From the NCBI GenBank assembly GCA_905331475.1, contig CAJNYU010001690.1, forward strand, positions 22,669-86,668: DNA of 64,000 nucleotides. Direction: 5' to 3'. Shown here piece after piece: positions 39,560-51,883 of this stretch. The notes beneath the pieces were generated by a model that worked only from the letters and a program-made list of their open reading frames with translations, had not been told where the DNA came from and made no database searches. Source of the DNA: Rotaria socialis. Its lineage: Eukaryota > Rotifera > Eurotatoria > Philodinida > Philodinidae. The translations under genes and the position numbers were made by a program. The number at the start of each line of letters is the position of its first letter. Positions within the stretch are counted from its first letter, which is position 1.

Positions 39560-41388
39560 GTTAGAATTATCTGGAGGTACCTTGAGAACGCTAAATGCTG
39601 TTTCACTTCGATGTTGTTGGTTGATTGCACAATCAATAATGCCAATCATTTTCGACCAAATCAAACGTGTCGTATTCCAACCTAGCGCAAGCAACGATGG
39701 TTCCATTTGAGAAGTGTTTGTGCTAAGACATTTTCTTGTTTCACTGATGATTGGAGAAAATCCCGTAAGCAATCGTTGTTGAGAAAAGCAAGACGCATAA
39801 ATAACAAGAAGTAATCTAAAGTGTACATTGCCACAAAAACGAATGTAAGATTTCCTTCGGTCAGACAACCACGATTGTTCGGAACAGCTGAATCACAGGA
39901 GATACATTTTTTTGACTTTTCTATCTGCTGCTGAGCTTGTAATTCATAAGATGTTTCAGGATCTATTTCGAAAAAATTAAACTAGTTTTATCGGATTTCA
40001 TTAAAGAATAAAATAACGTTACAAAAAAAAGAATTTGGAAACTAGTCTCCTGTGATGTGCCATGAATTTTTCCCATAGAATGTTGCTCATTATCAACCTT
40101 GTTTAATTCGTTATGCTCTAAACATCAAAAAAAAAGATTTCGAAGACCAAAAAGCGGAATGACATCAAAAGTTGTACTTATCTGACATAAACTATTTTTC
40201 GATCATTGCTTTTGCAACACATACAGCTATGAAATTATATGCATATATTAAAAATAAAGTGCAAAATGAAGAGCATCAGACATGAAGTTTTCAGCGCGAC
40301 ATTTACCATAATGAAAATTTGAGTCAAACGAAACGATTTTTTTCGCAAGTTTCGCTGCTTGCTTCAGTGAGTTATCAATTGTTGATTTAGAAGTGTTGAA
40401 TCATCCAATTTTTTTATTGTATCATCCAATCGACGGCGAATATTATCAATCGGAGTTTTAACAGATATTTTGTCACCTTTAGAACATTTTGAATTCTTTG
40501 AATCTGATAAATAACGAAAGAAATCGTTCGAAAAATAAATGGAATACAGTATTTCATAAAAATAGCTTGATTAGGTTATTTTTTTTACTTTCTATGTTGT
40601 TAGAAGTTTGGTCAATTATTGTAATTGCATTTTGAATAATGGGATTTTCTAAAACAACAAAATCTTCATCAAAATCGAAGCTGTAAATAAGCGAAAATTA
40701 TGGAGATATTTGTTGATTATTTTCAGAGTAGCTAAATTTTGATAAAATCGTGATTTTACTGACAAATCTACTTTGTAAACCCTACTTCAATAGCAGGTGA
40801 GATATAAGAAATAAATTTCTTTATGTATGCGTTTCACTCAACAGTTATCACACAAACAGTTCGCAGTTGTTAAGTGAATAAATGTTACTCAATCGCTTAC
40901 TTGTCTTCATTTTTTCGCACTATTTTATGTATACAGCTTGTTGTTTTTAGATTGTTCAGCAGTATTCGTTAGCCGCTGCTCTTGTTCGTGTTCTATCCGG
41001 TAACTGACATTATCAACAAAAGACCAATCTTCCCGAGTACGATCATTGTACTCATATTGAACTAGTTAGGTACAAGAAATCCGTTGCACTCGCTTACATT
41101 ATCGCTCCTGGACGAATTACGTTTTTTCTTTTGCATAGATCAAACTTCTTTTCGTTTAGTGTTACTATAACGTCATATAAAGCCCAAAAATAGTTAGCAA
41201 TTCATTTTTTCGTAATTGTGCAAATTCAATAGCATTTAACTTGCATATTACGTCTATTACCAAGAATGGTTCTCGTAATAAATTTGAAACTTGTCATTTG
41301 ATACTTTTTTAGCTTTTTCTTTAGTTTCTATGGCACCTGTTAGAATATTCGCTGGCAATGGTTCTTGTTCATCCAATTCAATATAAGA
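39560..41388 (-). pseudogene. Decayed multi-exon gene of unknown family
   Basis: Several minus-strand stretches read like protein and are bounded by splice-like signals. They begin SYIELDEQEPLPANILTG (41388-41261), QYEYNDRTREDWSFVDNV (about 41059-40940), FDFDEDFVVLENPIIQNA (about 40680-40590), DSKNSKCSKGDKISVKTP (about 40506-40400) and DPETSYELQAQQQIEKSK (about 39968 leftward, continuing into a CISCDSAVPNNRGC zinc-like motif). Frames do not join: stops or single-base shifts occur in at least three places, for example around 40390-40405. I read this as a pseudogene; unusual splicing could rescue parts of it. Confidence 0.4.
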
Positions 41389-41746
41389 CTAGAACAAGAT
41401 TAAATGAAATTCTTCTTCACTAAATCTTTGGATATCATTAACACAGCGCGTGGATACAGTCACTGGTTGCTAGCTTTGCAAAGTTATATTCATTTAGATA
41501 AAGTTTTCAGACATTAATGAAATAGATTAGTTCATACTAGTAAAATAAAATATCTTGATATGATGAAGGAAAATAATAAATGTTAGAACCAATATACTTT
41601 CCTTAACTTTAAGAGACAATCTTTTCAATGTCAAAAAATGAATGAAAGTAAACTTCGCCAGACATGTTGTATAGACTCTAATGCGTAAGAAAATTATTCA
41701 AGAGGTTTTCTATTTCCCTATCCGGTAATAATGATTCCTCAACTAA

Positions 41747-41820
41747 GTGATGAACATTTGGATTAGTTCCAGTCGAAATGTATCGTATTCTGCTTTGAAT
41801 TTTGAGTTCTTAAGCTCACC
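41747..41820 (+). repeat. Degenerate second copy of the hammerhead region
   Basis: GTGATGA (41747-41753), a weak TGGA/TCCA stem, then GTCGAAATGTATC and the same downstream sequence as the intact copy (GTATTCTGCTTTGAATTTT). The core C is changed to G and stem I is lost. The two copies lie about 315 bp apart in the same direction, as in tandem pseudo-LTRs of Penelope-like elements. Confidence 0.55.
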
Positions 41821-42056
41821 TACTATTTTATTGACTACGACTAACACGATAGACGTATATTGTCTTCGATCAACTCTTATATCGACTTGATTCTTATGAG
41901 AGAGATGTTGAAGGTTATAATTTAACAATTTTGTTGAATTTCAACATTCGCGCTTTTTTCATTTGGAAAAATACATGTCGAGAAGTTGAGTTGTCGAAAT
42001 TTATTATCCAACAAATATATGTTATATTGTAATTACACTTAGTCGCAGATTCTAAA

Positions 42057-42103
42057 GATACCTGATGAAGACTCCTTAAGCAAGAGTCGAAACGCGTCGT
42101 ATT
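42057..42103 (+). ncRNA. Hammerhead ribozyme, Penelope-like element type
   Basis: Stem I is GATAC (42057-42061) with GTATT (42099-42103). The core CTGATGA is at 42062-42068. Stem II GACTC/GAGTC (42070-42074, 42084-42088) has a 9-nt loop. GAAA at 42089-42092 is followed by a 2-bp stem III (AC/GT) with loop GC, then C at 42098 as the cleavage nucleotide. A tiny stem III is what I recall for Penelope-like retroelement hammerheads. One extra A (42069) lies between the core and stem II, which could weaken activity. Confidence 0.65.
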
Positions 42104-42676
42104 CTGCTTTGAATTTAATTTTAATTTTGAATTCTTAAACTCACCCTGACACCTTCACCGTTGCTTCGAAACACTTTAGTGACGACAAAAGTGCATGCAT
42201 AATTTTAATCAACACAAGGATTGGTACACAATGGGTAACTACTCAAGGTAAAGAGATGATGCAGAAGATTTGTTACTTTTGAGTTGAGAACGACCAGCTG
42301 CCGAAAAGCGCAAGATTGCTTATTATTGGATCTACGAACATCATCAGTTCTGGATAAAATTATGGAAAATAAAGCAATATGAGTAAACGTCAAATTCAAC
42401 ACACCTCTTATAGACTAAAGAGCAAATTCTATACAGATCAGTCTACATCGTCATCTTGAATCGATCTGCCTTATCTGTCATGTAACATGCAGGACGAATT
42501 ACAGAACAAAATGACGTGAGAAGGAACACACAGTATCTACATCATGTAAGTGTCTGCTGTCTAAATGAAACTTACTACTGACTTTTTATTCAGAGAGAGA
42601 AAATAGTAAGAATATAATCGATTGTTATCAGGGATAAAAAAAATGGCAAGGCAAAAACAAAGATAAGCGTCAAAAC

Positions 42677-42769
42677 TAGGGATGTGCAGTGTCGGTGCAC
42701 TACTGAGCACACTGTCGGTTTAGTCGGTGAGCAGTTTTTCAGCATTTACGCCGACACTGCACATCCTTA
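42677..42769. mobile_element. 93-bp MITE of the TAGGGATGTGC family
   Basis: Ends TAGGGATGTGCAGTGTCGG and CCGACACTGCACATCCTTA form inverted repeats of about 20 bp. Flanks GTCAAAAC and GTCAAACT look like an 8-bp target duplication with two changes, as for hAT transposons. No coding capacity. Confidence 0.7.
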
Positions 42770-42898
42770 GTCAAACTTTGAAACCCACCATTTTATTAAA
42801 AGTGTATATCATAACTCATAATTGTGTCACAAATATAACGTGTGTTTTTTTAATGTGAAGTTCAAATCTCCATTTAAAAGGTTCAGGCAATTCGCTCA

Positions 42899-43645
42899 TC
42901 AAAATGTTTTTCTACAATCCTCGTACACACATGTCACAGGCTTGCCTTCTTCATGATCAGCATTTTTCCAGATGTTGGCACGCGAACAATGTGGGCATGT
43001 CATACGCTGAAATTTGCGTTTACAATTTTCATTTGCACATGTCACAATTGATCCTTCTTTGTAATCGGCATTCTTCCAGGCATTCGAATGTGAACAATGT
43101 GGGCACTTCACACGCTGGAACTTTCGTTTACAATTTTCGTTGCCGCATGTCACGACTGCTCCGTCTTTGCAGGTAGCATTTCTCCAGAGGTTCATATCGG
43201 AACAATGGGGGCATGTCATACGCTGAAATGTTTTTTTGCAAGTGTCACGTGCACATGTTACAATGTCGCCTTGTGTGTACGTTGCATTTCTCCATGTAAT
43301 GGAACAGGAACAATGGGGACAAGCAACCTGCTGAAATTTTTTTTTGCAGTTTTCAAATGTACATGTTACAATGTCGCCTTGTGCGTATGTTGGATTTTTC
43401 CATCTATTAGAACCCGAGCAATGAGGACAAGCAACCTGCTGAAATTTTTTTTTACACTTTTCAGTTGCACATGTCACGGCTGATCCTTCTTTGTAATTGG
43501 CATCTCTCCATATGTTGGCACCGGAGCAATGAGGACAAGACACATGCTGAAACTTTCGTTTACAATCTTCGTATGCACATGTCATAACTTTGCCTTCTAT
43601 ATACGTTGCATCTTTCCATACATTTAATTTCGAACAATGAGGGCA
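42899..43645 (-). other. Seven tandem zinc-ribbon repeats
   Basis: Repeat period is 108 bp. Each unit starts CPHCS and continues with a W-(K/R)-(D/N) segment, a Gly, VTC or MTC, four residues, Cys, and K-x-F. The last copy ends exactly at CRKTF before TGA. Copies differ at many positions while all four cysteines are kept, which suggests selection on metal binding. Confidence 0.85.
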
Positions 43646-46600
43646 CTTGATCGAAGCGTTAGTTTTATTGTTAACGACAGCTGCTATTAGAAATACAGTA
43701 GTTTAGTTTTTGACATACTGTGAATAAAATGCATGGTATCATGCAGCGTTCAGTACTCAGGGTGACTTTGATCGATCAATATTTTTGGTTTCGTTTCGCT
43801 GGTGTTTGAAACTAATCTATGATTCTTTCTATCGAAATGAAAGAAACAAGATCTCGAGTATCTTAATTTCAAAAATGTGAGTAAAATCAATGTCAAGTCC
43901 TCGATGGTGATGCTTTCAGAGTTGTGAGGTCTGGCACAATTCAATATACTTCAGTAGAAAAGAAAAATGCATGTGTTTTAATATTATTTTAATTGTGTGA
44001 ATTGCATATTAGAAGCTAACTTGCAGAGAAAACCATATACATTCTGAAGATATTTGCTAGAAAGTATATTTCTCAGTATTTGAATTGAATAGCTAATCAA
44101 GTATTCATGATCAGGGGTGGACATTTAATTTAATTCAACATTAAATCTATGCTTGTCACTTATCACTAAATATTAGTGTTAAGTTTTACTGCTTATTATT
44201 TCATTTTGAAATTAGGTGGTTCATTTGTTTTTTATATTAAAATTAAGTGAGTCATGTAACACTCAATACTAAGATCAAGTTTTTCAATTTAACACTGAAT
44301 CACTTAATATTACATGATTTATTGATTAACTTGAAGAAAAATACTATTTTATTTGGGCTACTTTGAACAGACAGAAGGAAGCTTATAAAATATTAAGAGT
44401 AGTTCCCAGAATTTTTTAAGTGTTGTTCGGGAACGATGAATCAGAAGTCTTGATTATGCTGCTGAATCAAAACAACCTTAAGCTTTTTAAATTGTTTGTG
44501 AGTACTTTGAAGAAAATATGTCAAGGACCATACTATGTTGTTGCTTAATGTCATACGTTGAAAAGCTTTTTGACTGCTATCAATGTTCACTGCGCTTATT
44601 CAACATTTGATATTAAACATGATGTCTAATTGATGAACCTTAGTAACGTGTAGTTCGATTTCGAGAATATTCTTGTTGAGTGTGAAATTAATTGTTTTTT
44701 TTCAGGACATCGATAATCCTATAATATCGCCTTAAAGTCTGATGGAGTTGACAAGCTATTATCATCACCATGCTTGTACCTAACATATGACTTAGATATG
44801 TTGGATCGCAGATGATTCCACTTTCAGAAAAAGTGATTGCAAACTTTCTTTTGCATTTATTATTGATACTGTAGGGGAGAAACCTTCCACGCTTGTGTGA
44901 AATTTTAATCTACACAACGCAACGATTTTACCACAGATTGAGAGTTTTGAGGCACGATTAAAAAGTGAAGAGCTTTTAATTGAGCCGGATTATTATTCAT
45001 TAGATAGATTGTACTTCAAATCAATTTATGACAACTAGTATAAGGCTCAATTGAAGAGTTCAAAACATTACTCAAGTAAGCTGAACTATTTGATTTAACA
45101 GGACTTCATTAAGAACCTTAATTAAGTGAGAAGAAGAAAAGCTTGATATCTGCTATTAAGTATTAAGTGAAATTACTTCGTTAATGTATTTAATTAAGTC
45201 CCGTTAAATAAAATGGTCCGTCCCTAGATGTGGGTGTTGTTTTACATGTCGATAATAATGGAGCCTCACACATGATGAATGAAATCGGTAACGGGTCAGT
45301 GAATCTATCGAGATTTTTGCTTCCGATGACATCACAGTTGCATCAATCGAATTATTGCGAAGGATATTCAATTTTTTTTCGAACTAGGGAATCATTCTGG
45401 ACGCATTTGAGTCATTTATTCGCAGTCAGATGTCTTGAATGCTTTGAGATCGGTCTTCTCTGAACTTAGGAGCGGGTTTTTGTTACATCTGCAGAATTCT
45501 CACAAACGCTGACAAGAACAAAGTTGAATTTTGCCGTCGAACTTTTCTGGGCTTATGAAGAAGATCTTGAGGAAACTGATGATTTTTCATAAACGTTGAG
45601 AAAAGGTAACTGGGTCGGGGAATCGTATGATGAGACGAGATTCATGAAATTCTGTTATCTGCTCCTTGTGGCCTTGGAAAGTAATTTTTCGGGAGGCAAT
45701 CATTTTCGAGAATGTTTCACGAATGGAAAGCGAAAGCCGAGACATCGATTGATGAAACGGGAATTCTGAAAAGTTTCAGGTTGCTCATTCATGGACTGAG
45801 AAGAGATTTTTTGTAAACCACTTGTTGGGTTCCGACAAAGTGTCTTCGTAATAATATTGGTAGCAAATCTATGAGCGGATATGTTTGAAAATGTCAGCTA
45901 GGACTTTTATGGAGTGCGATGATGATTGACTATACTCATCGATGGATAAATCGCTGTAAAATACAATGGGATTATATTGTGCTACTCATGTGCATTAAAA
46001 CGTTCTCGAAGGACTGTCGTAGTTTATCATAATAGAGTGGATCCACATCGTAACACTACCCACTGAGTCACCACCGCCAACAAAAAAAGTCAATTTCCAA
46101 AAAGTTTGAACAAATTTCGTACAACGTATCGCTCCAACTTCTACTGGATCCATATATACGTCTAGATATCAATTACTTAGCGGCATCTACTTTATTTCGA
46201 AGAAAACCTATGATCAAATCACATCATACCCGGTTTGCTGCATGCACCGACGTCACTACTTGCCGTTGTTGGTCTTGTAGAACCTGCTATCGAAAAAAAA
46301 GTATTGTATTATATATACGATTTCGCTTTTAGTTCTTTGCACCCTCAAGAAAAATATTAGTCACATATAGACATTGAAACATGTAGAGCTACTGAGTGAA
46401 TAAATTTCGGGTAAAAATAGCTTTATTATTAATTCAGATTATAGTTTGCAAATCATGTTGAAAGAATAAGCAACGACATTCGTCAAAACTAGGCAATGTA
46501 GTGGTTTCAATAATCTTGATTGATATGGGATATATCGACGCAACATTTTCTTAGTTTTAGTTGAAGAGAAAAAGATATACGAAAATTAGATATTCTCAGA

Positions 46601-49600
46601 TACAAGACATAAGCGAGAGAATCTGCTGGAAAATAAAAACAGAAAACAACAGTTGGATTGTAACTGTTTGTAATGTTTCAGATGTGGATCATCGCTCACG
46701 AATAATGGGATAGTGTTCAAGTTAGCTAGGGTGTGGGTGTCGGTGTGGATCTTCATCTCATTCGTATCCACACCCACACTCAGAAAATCACTTTTCTTCT
46801 AGATCGTTTTTCTTCATTTCATATCTTTGTTATTGATTTCAATCTAGCTAAACAACATATATGAATCTATTGATGATAAATAATGTCTGACGTTCATGAA
46901 AAGAAAGATGGATCACAGTTCGTTTTTGTTTATTGTGTTTTTCAATATTTTTCATCAATATTGTTCGCTAACTAGAATTCAACTATCTTATAGAAGAAAC
47001 GTTTTTTTGATCTTAATCTCATCTTTTCGTCTGCATTGTTTGCTGACAATCCTTGTAACTTTCCTATCGTGAATGCCATCGAAAACGAGAAAACAATATT
47101 TTGACAGGAAAGTTAACAACTACAAAACGGAGACATTTCAAATGTTTCTCTTCGCCAGAAAAACTCAGCAAAAATTGAACGTTCTAACAAATACGATGAG
47201 AGTCGCATTGGGATATTGAAGAAAACAAACGTATATCAGTCAAATCACCGATAAAGGACTTGTAGAATAACGAGTCAATGCTTCATACAAACGCTTCCAA
47301 GCTCTCATTACGCCTTTTACTGAAAACCTCCTTAAAGTATATCTCAGTGCAAAGTATGCTTACATGTAGTGGATGAGGCTGCTGTGCCAGGACGCGTTGT
47401 CGAAGCTAAAACAAAAGGCATTATAATATATATTAGATGCGATATACTTTTCAGAGTGACTCTGATTTCGAAGTATGCAAGTGTACATGTTGAATGAAGT
47501 ATACTTACGGGGAGCAAGAGGAGGGCGCGTCCCAGGTGATGATGGCGATTGAACTAAAACAAAACGCCTATTTTATTTATATGAAAGGATAGAGCATTCT
47601 ATAGCAATTATTTCAAAACTTCTATCAGTTCTGATGGGTGTGGGTGTGGACCTTCATATCATTCGTATCCACACCCACACCCTTCTGCAGTCGGCTTTAA
47701 TGAAATCGAAAGCGCGAGCCTTGACAGTAGCGATAGAAATACTGCTCATATCATTAGGCCAAGATAAAGAGGATGAACGACTCTAGAAACAGCAGCATTT
47801 TCTCAAAGTTTCAAAAAATTAATCATTCATAAAGAAGTTTAATTATGTATTGCCTTTTCTGGTAGTTTTACAAATTTCAAATTTTAGCCTTCTAATATAT
47901 CACTATTCAGTTTATAGTGTGTAAAATGATAGAGAATGTCACGCTCTATTACGCTATGGATTTGATTTTGAAGTAATTTGTGTTCTATTCAAATACGGAT
48001 GAGAAATTGGAAAAAACGAAGACACAATTCTATATAGAACAATTTGACGAGAAAAATATTTTCATTGTGTAAGAATTATTTTTAACAGAAGGATATAGTG
48101 CAAGATGTTCGTATATGAATTTGTAGAGCATTTTAAGTACTATCAAACTATGAAGTTAGTTTCCCGAAAACGCTAGTTGCCAGTGATAAAATAATAAAAA
48201 TATCGGATAGTTCAATTATTTTACAGGCGAAAATTTTTGATGAAAATTTACTGAAAAGTACTGCAATAAAAAAACGTCTGATTTTGATCCAGTACTCATA
48301 CTTTCAAGTGGTATATCTCGAGAACGGCTCATCCTGTTGAACTGAAATTTTAGGCTTATTCCTAACTCGAATGTAGATATTTGCTGAGAAAATATCCGCC
48401 AAATTGGTGAGATCGATTGTTCAATGGTGGTCGTGGCTTACGTGCAATGCCTCATAATAGACACTTCACATCCTACGAGTTTTCATTTCTGTAAGGCGGT
48501 CGTGAGGATCTCGTGATAGAAGATGATTCAGTTACAAACCTCCATTGAAACAAAATGGTTCCCGCAAGCATGAATTGAGCCAAGGTCTTTGTCGTTTCGA
48601 TGACCTTTCTAATATTTCGTTTTGTACGTTGCGCATAACTTCTTCAAGTGTTAAATTAGGCGTTACCAAATGATTCAGCAACGCTGATGTGAAGAAACTG
48701 TTTTCACCTGCTTTACAACCAAACGAGACTGTGCCAGGATCAGACGAAAATATTAAAGCGAATTGGGATTCAGTAGGCAGGCGAACAAAAGATGTTAACG
48801 CTTTCCCATATGCTGGTTCGGAACATTCTTCTGCATTGGCACCCTTCGTTTTCCAAGTATTATTGTCTTTATCGGCGCGACACGCATCCAAAATAACAAC
48901 ATTTAAAATATTATCACCGCATCGATTTAACTGTCTTAACATTGTATCCAGACATACACAGTCGAATTCTGGATCATGAACTTTTTCAATAGGCACTAAA
49001 TAATTTTTACCCTAAAAAGAAGGAATTTTTCTGTCATATTTGTAAAGTTTCGAGTCGGCAGTAATAGCATAATATTCATAGGTCTCTTTCAAAATGCTCG
49101 TTGTTGCAGATATATTGATTTTCAACAAGTGCTTCCCTTTATTTATTCCTATAATTTTCTAATTGCCGACGTATTTTGTATAGATGAAGATTATATTCAA
49201 ATTCTGGATGCCAAACGTCAATCTCTTCTACGATTAGTTAAGAAAAATCAACAAGAGCAAAATATCACAATATTCGATGAGTGTTATGAAATCGAATACA
49301 TCATACGTTATAATCAACATCTGTACAGCACGGCGATTTTTTCCCTAATTTTTGACAACTGTTAAATACTACGGTCAAATCTTGACTTTCACGGACAAAA
49401 GAATTTTGAAACAATTAGAATCTTTTGAAAATATTAACATACTTTGATATTTACGACTAGTCTGTAAGTCGCTATAATAAAATTGTGTTGTCTTCATTTT
49501 CGGAGACTAGAACTTTTGGTAATTTCTAGCGTCAAAAGACTTTCAAGAAACTCAGTCAGAATTTTTGTACCTCCTATTCTCCCAATACATTATTCACACT

Positions 49601-49920
49601 TCTTACACTTTGTTCCATGCCATGCCCAGAGAAATAGATCAATATGCAATCGTTATTCTTAATTTTGGAACAAAAATCTCTAAAAGCACAATCCATTCCC
49701 CGTTTATCTGAATTATGGGACTGTGTACAAGTGAATCCTAGAATATCATAGAAAGAGTTTTAAAATAATGTTCTCTCATCTATAATATTAGTAGCAAATA
49801 CAAACCTACACTATTTAATTTGGATGCCATGTCCCTTGCATCCTTAACACAACTATTTAATTGTTTGTCGCCTCCGTAGTTATCGTTACCAAAAAGTAAA
49901 GCCAATCGCCGTCGAGACAT
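42899..49920 (-). CDS. Caspase-like (C14) protease with micro-exon linker and seven zinc ribbons
   Basis: Seven exons: 49920-49806, 49737-49607, 49011-48540, 47553-47509, 47405-47364, 46286-46230, 43683-42899. Every junction phase agrees (1,0,1,1,1,1), giving 548 residues. Residues 1-240 are a C14 domain: RRLALLFGNDNY, catalytic His77 in YFSGHGME, GKNYLVPIE, and Cys126 in VVILDACRAD, as in metacaspase/paracaspase-type proteins. Residues 240-287 are Pro/Ser/Thr-rich. The rest is seven 36-residue repeats of CPHC, then G..VTC.x4.C, then FQ, each able to bind zinc. Layout recalls type I metacaspases with LSD1-type fingers, but the fingers are C-terminal and multiplied. The weakest point is the 2.5-kb last intron; if wrong, protease and ribbons are separate genes. 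An acceptor lies just before the ATG. Confidence 0.75.
44112..45226. mobile_element. Candidate non-autonomous hAT-like element in an intron
   Basis: Starts CAGGGGTGGACATTTAATTT and ends GGTCCGTCCCTA, imperfect inverted repeats with hAT-like termini. The interior is AT-rich with repeated TTAAGTG/CACTTAA words. No clear 8-bp duplication. It would help explain the 2.5-kb last intron of the caspase/zinc-ribbon gene. Confidence 0.45.
45227..46229. other. Remainder of the long intron
   Basis: No recognisable gene. A plus ORF at 45230-45463 has no domain and no support. Confidence 0.5.
46230..47553 (-). other. Three micro-exons (45, 42 and 57 bp) encoding a Pro/Ser/Thr linker
   Basis: Exons 47553-47509, 47405-47364 and 46286-46230 have strong signals: two near-identical acceptors (TTTTGTTTTAG) and donors GTAAGTATAC, GTAAGCATAC and GTATGATG. 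All are phase 1 to phase 1, so each can be skipped or duplicated without a frame change. The peptides are similar (SPGTRPPLAP, STTRPGTAASS, STRPTTASS), suggesting exon duplication. Confidence 0.7.
46729..46781. repeat. TGTGGG-type hairpin in an intron
   Basis: G arm GGGTGTGGGTGTCGGTGTGG, spacer containing CTTCATCTCATTCGTATCC, C arm CACACCCACACTC. It lies in the intron between micro-exons of the caspase-like gene. Confidence 0.75.
47635..47683. repeat. TGTGGG-type hairpin sharing its spacer with the previous one
   Basis: G arm GGGTGTGGGTGTGG, spacer CTTCATATCATTCGTATCC, C arm CACACCCACACCCT. The spacer differs from the copy at 46.73 kb by one base, so the two come from one source. Confidence 0.75.
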
Positions 49921-51883
49921 TTCGAGTCTTTCACTAAATCTAAAATATTGGAAAACAAATTGTACTCGCATCTATTCATCATGCTTGCTGTGCAACAAAA
50001 TTAATAAGTAACTAAGACTGTAAATATCGTTCACTGTAAAAAATTGCCGGATGTTAATACACGAAAACACCATTTTTGACACTTCAATAAACAGGAAAAC
50101 GATTTTTGAATTTGCAACGTATAATAAATCCTTTTAAGGATTATTATGAAGACAATAAACGATTTTTTTATTTATGATATATAAAAAGGGCACGTTAAAT
50201 ATTTGAAAAACAGAACAAAGTGTTAATTGTACGTTGCAAAATCATAAACTCTTGTTTTTTTCACAGTGTTCTGTTAACGGATGAGAAAAAGTAAACTGAA
50301 ACTCGAACCATTGATAGACTTGAATCGCGGCATCATCTTACCAATCATTTCAAAGAACATACACTGAATCTGTAACCAAATTCGCATAACTTAGACTCCA
50401 GCCAAAAATGCGAATTTTCTCAATGCTATAAAACATCAATAAGAACAGGGTTCATCCGAATTATCTTAGAAAATGCGAAACTTGTCAAACCGACTAATAC
50501 TAATACACTTTGTAGTTGCTCAGTAGCTGGGATAGAACTCGTTTCTTAGTATATGAAAAATGGAACAAAAGGTTGATACATTATCCATAATTTGTGCGTA
50601 ACTTCCTTTAATCATGTTCTACGTACATCATTCTTACTATATCAGTGGTTTTACACAGATGTTTACTAGAACATAGTCTATTATAAGAAGCAGATGAATT
50701 CTATCATATCTTGTTGCAATAATGTGTTGTTACAATGATCAACGAATAGCTGCGGTGTTGTTGTTAGGGTCAAGAAATAGCTAGAAATTATTTCTAACAT
50801 CAGAATTATGTAGTGTTGCTACAAAGACCAAAAAATTGCCGATATGTTGTTATTAGGGTCGCCTATTTTTTAAACAACGTCAGATGTCTCCTCTTCAGGT
50901 TTCGTATTTTTGTATCTCATTGAAAGAAATATTTCTTTTCATGAACCTTTAGATTTGGGTAGAGTTTAACGTGCTCTACAAAATTGTCACAGGCACCTTT
51001 CCATGTTTTTCGACAGGAACACATGATAAAAGTCTTTTTTTTCTTAAAACAGTGTGCTCTCTGTTGAATTTCGTTTGACTGTTGTTCTTAGGAACGAAAT
51101 ATAGTTGGGTGTTGTACTCAGGGAAAGTGCCCCTGATAATAGCAAAAGCAGGTCGTAATTGTGGAACGCTGATTTCTCCTCCATCAGATTTCGGCGGAAG
51201 CCCATGGATATGTCACTTGGAAGAGGGGTGCCTGCAGATTACGCAAATGCAAAAATATTTCACCTCAAGCGTCCAATAGGTTAGAAGCGAGTGCAAGAAT
51301 GAAAAACGATTTTAGTGTTGTAATTAGGGATAATCACTGTATCTAGGGCTGATTCTTAAGGATCTTAGGGGAAGATTGGATACAGTTCTAAGTACCCTAA
51401 ACTTATCTAAGAGGGGTACCTAAGCATGTCAAAGGTGTATGCGACCTTCTCGTTAGTGGCATTTTTTGTATTTTGAATATAGAAACTTTAGAACACAACT
51501 TGAAACGTTATATACAATGAACATACAAAAATAGAAAATTTACGTTGTTAAAATTTTCCAGTGATAAATAGGGAACAATAAATGAAAAGTGAATTTACTT
51601 TTGCCGTTGGTTTAGAAACCAAGGCTAAAACACAATATGCGGTATATTTTCGAGATAGAAGCATAATAAAGATAAGTCAGTGCTTTCGATGGTATCACCG
51701 GCATGAAACCTATGAAGCAATAACTAAACTTTTGAGTAGTAATGCGTTAGACGGAGAAAAAAGTATTTGAACTCCTTAATCCTGCTTTCATATCAACTGG
51801 TTCGAAATTTTTGACCTAATGTGGAATGAATAAAAGGAACATCGTTAGAAACAGTAAAAAACTGAGTAAATCGCAACGATTGT
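49921..51883. other. Intergenic region without recognisable genes
   Basis: AT-rich. Short plus ORFs at 51082-51279 and 51582-51770 carry no known domain. Two similar phrases containing GTTGTTAGGGTC and GTTATTAGGGTCG at 50757-50870 suggest a small decayed repeat. Confidence 0.5.

Noticed and set aside
42899-43683. CRISPR-like or simple tandem DNA repeat
   Set aside because: The 108-bp period encodes conserved cysteines with diverged codons; it is a protein repeat under selection.
49129-49365. Plus-strand ORF (VFCIDEDYIQILDAKRQS...)
   Set aside because: Reads somewhat like protein but lies opposite an intron of the caspase-like gene, with no partner exons or family.
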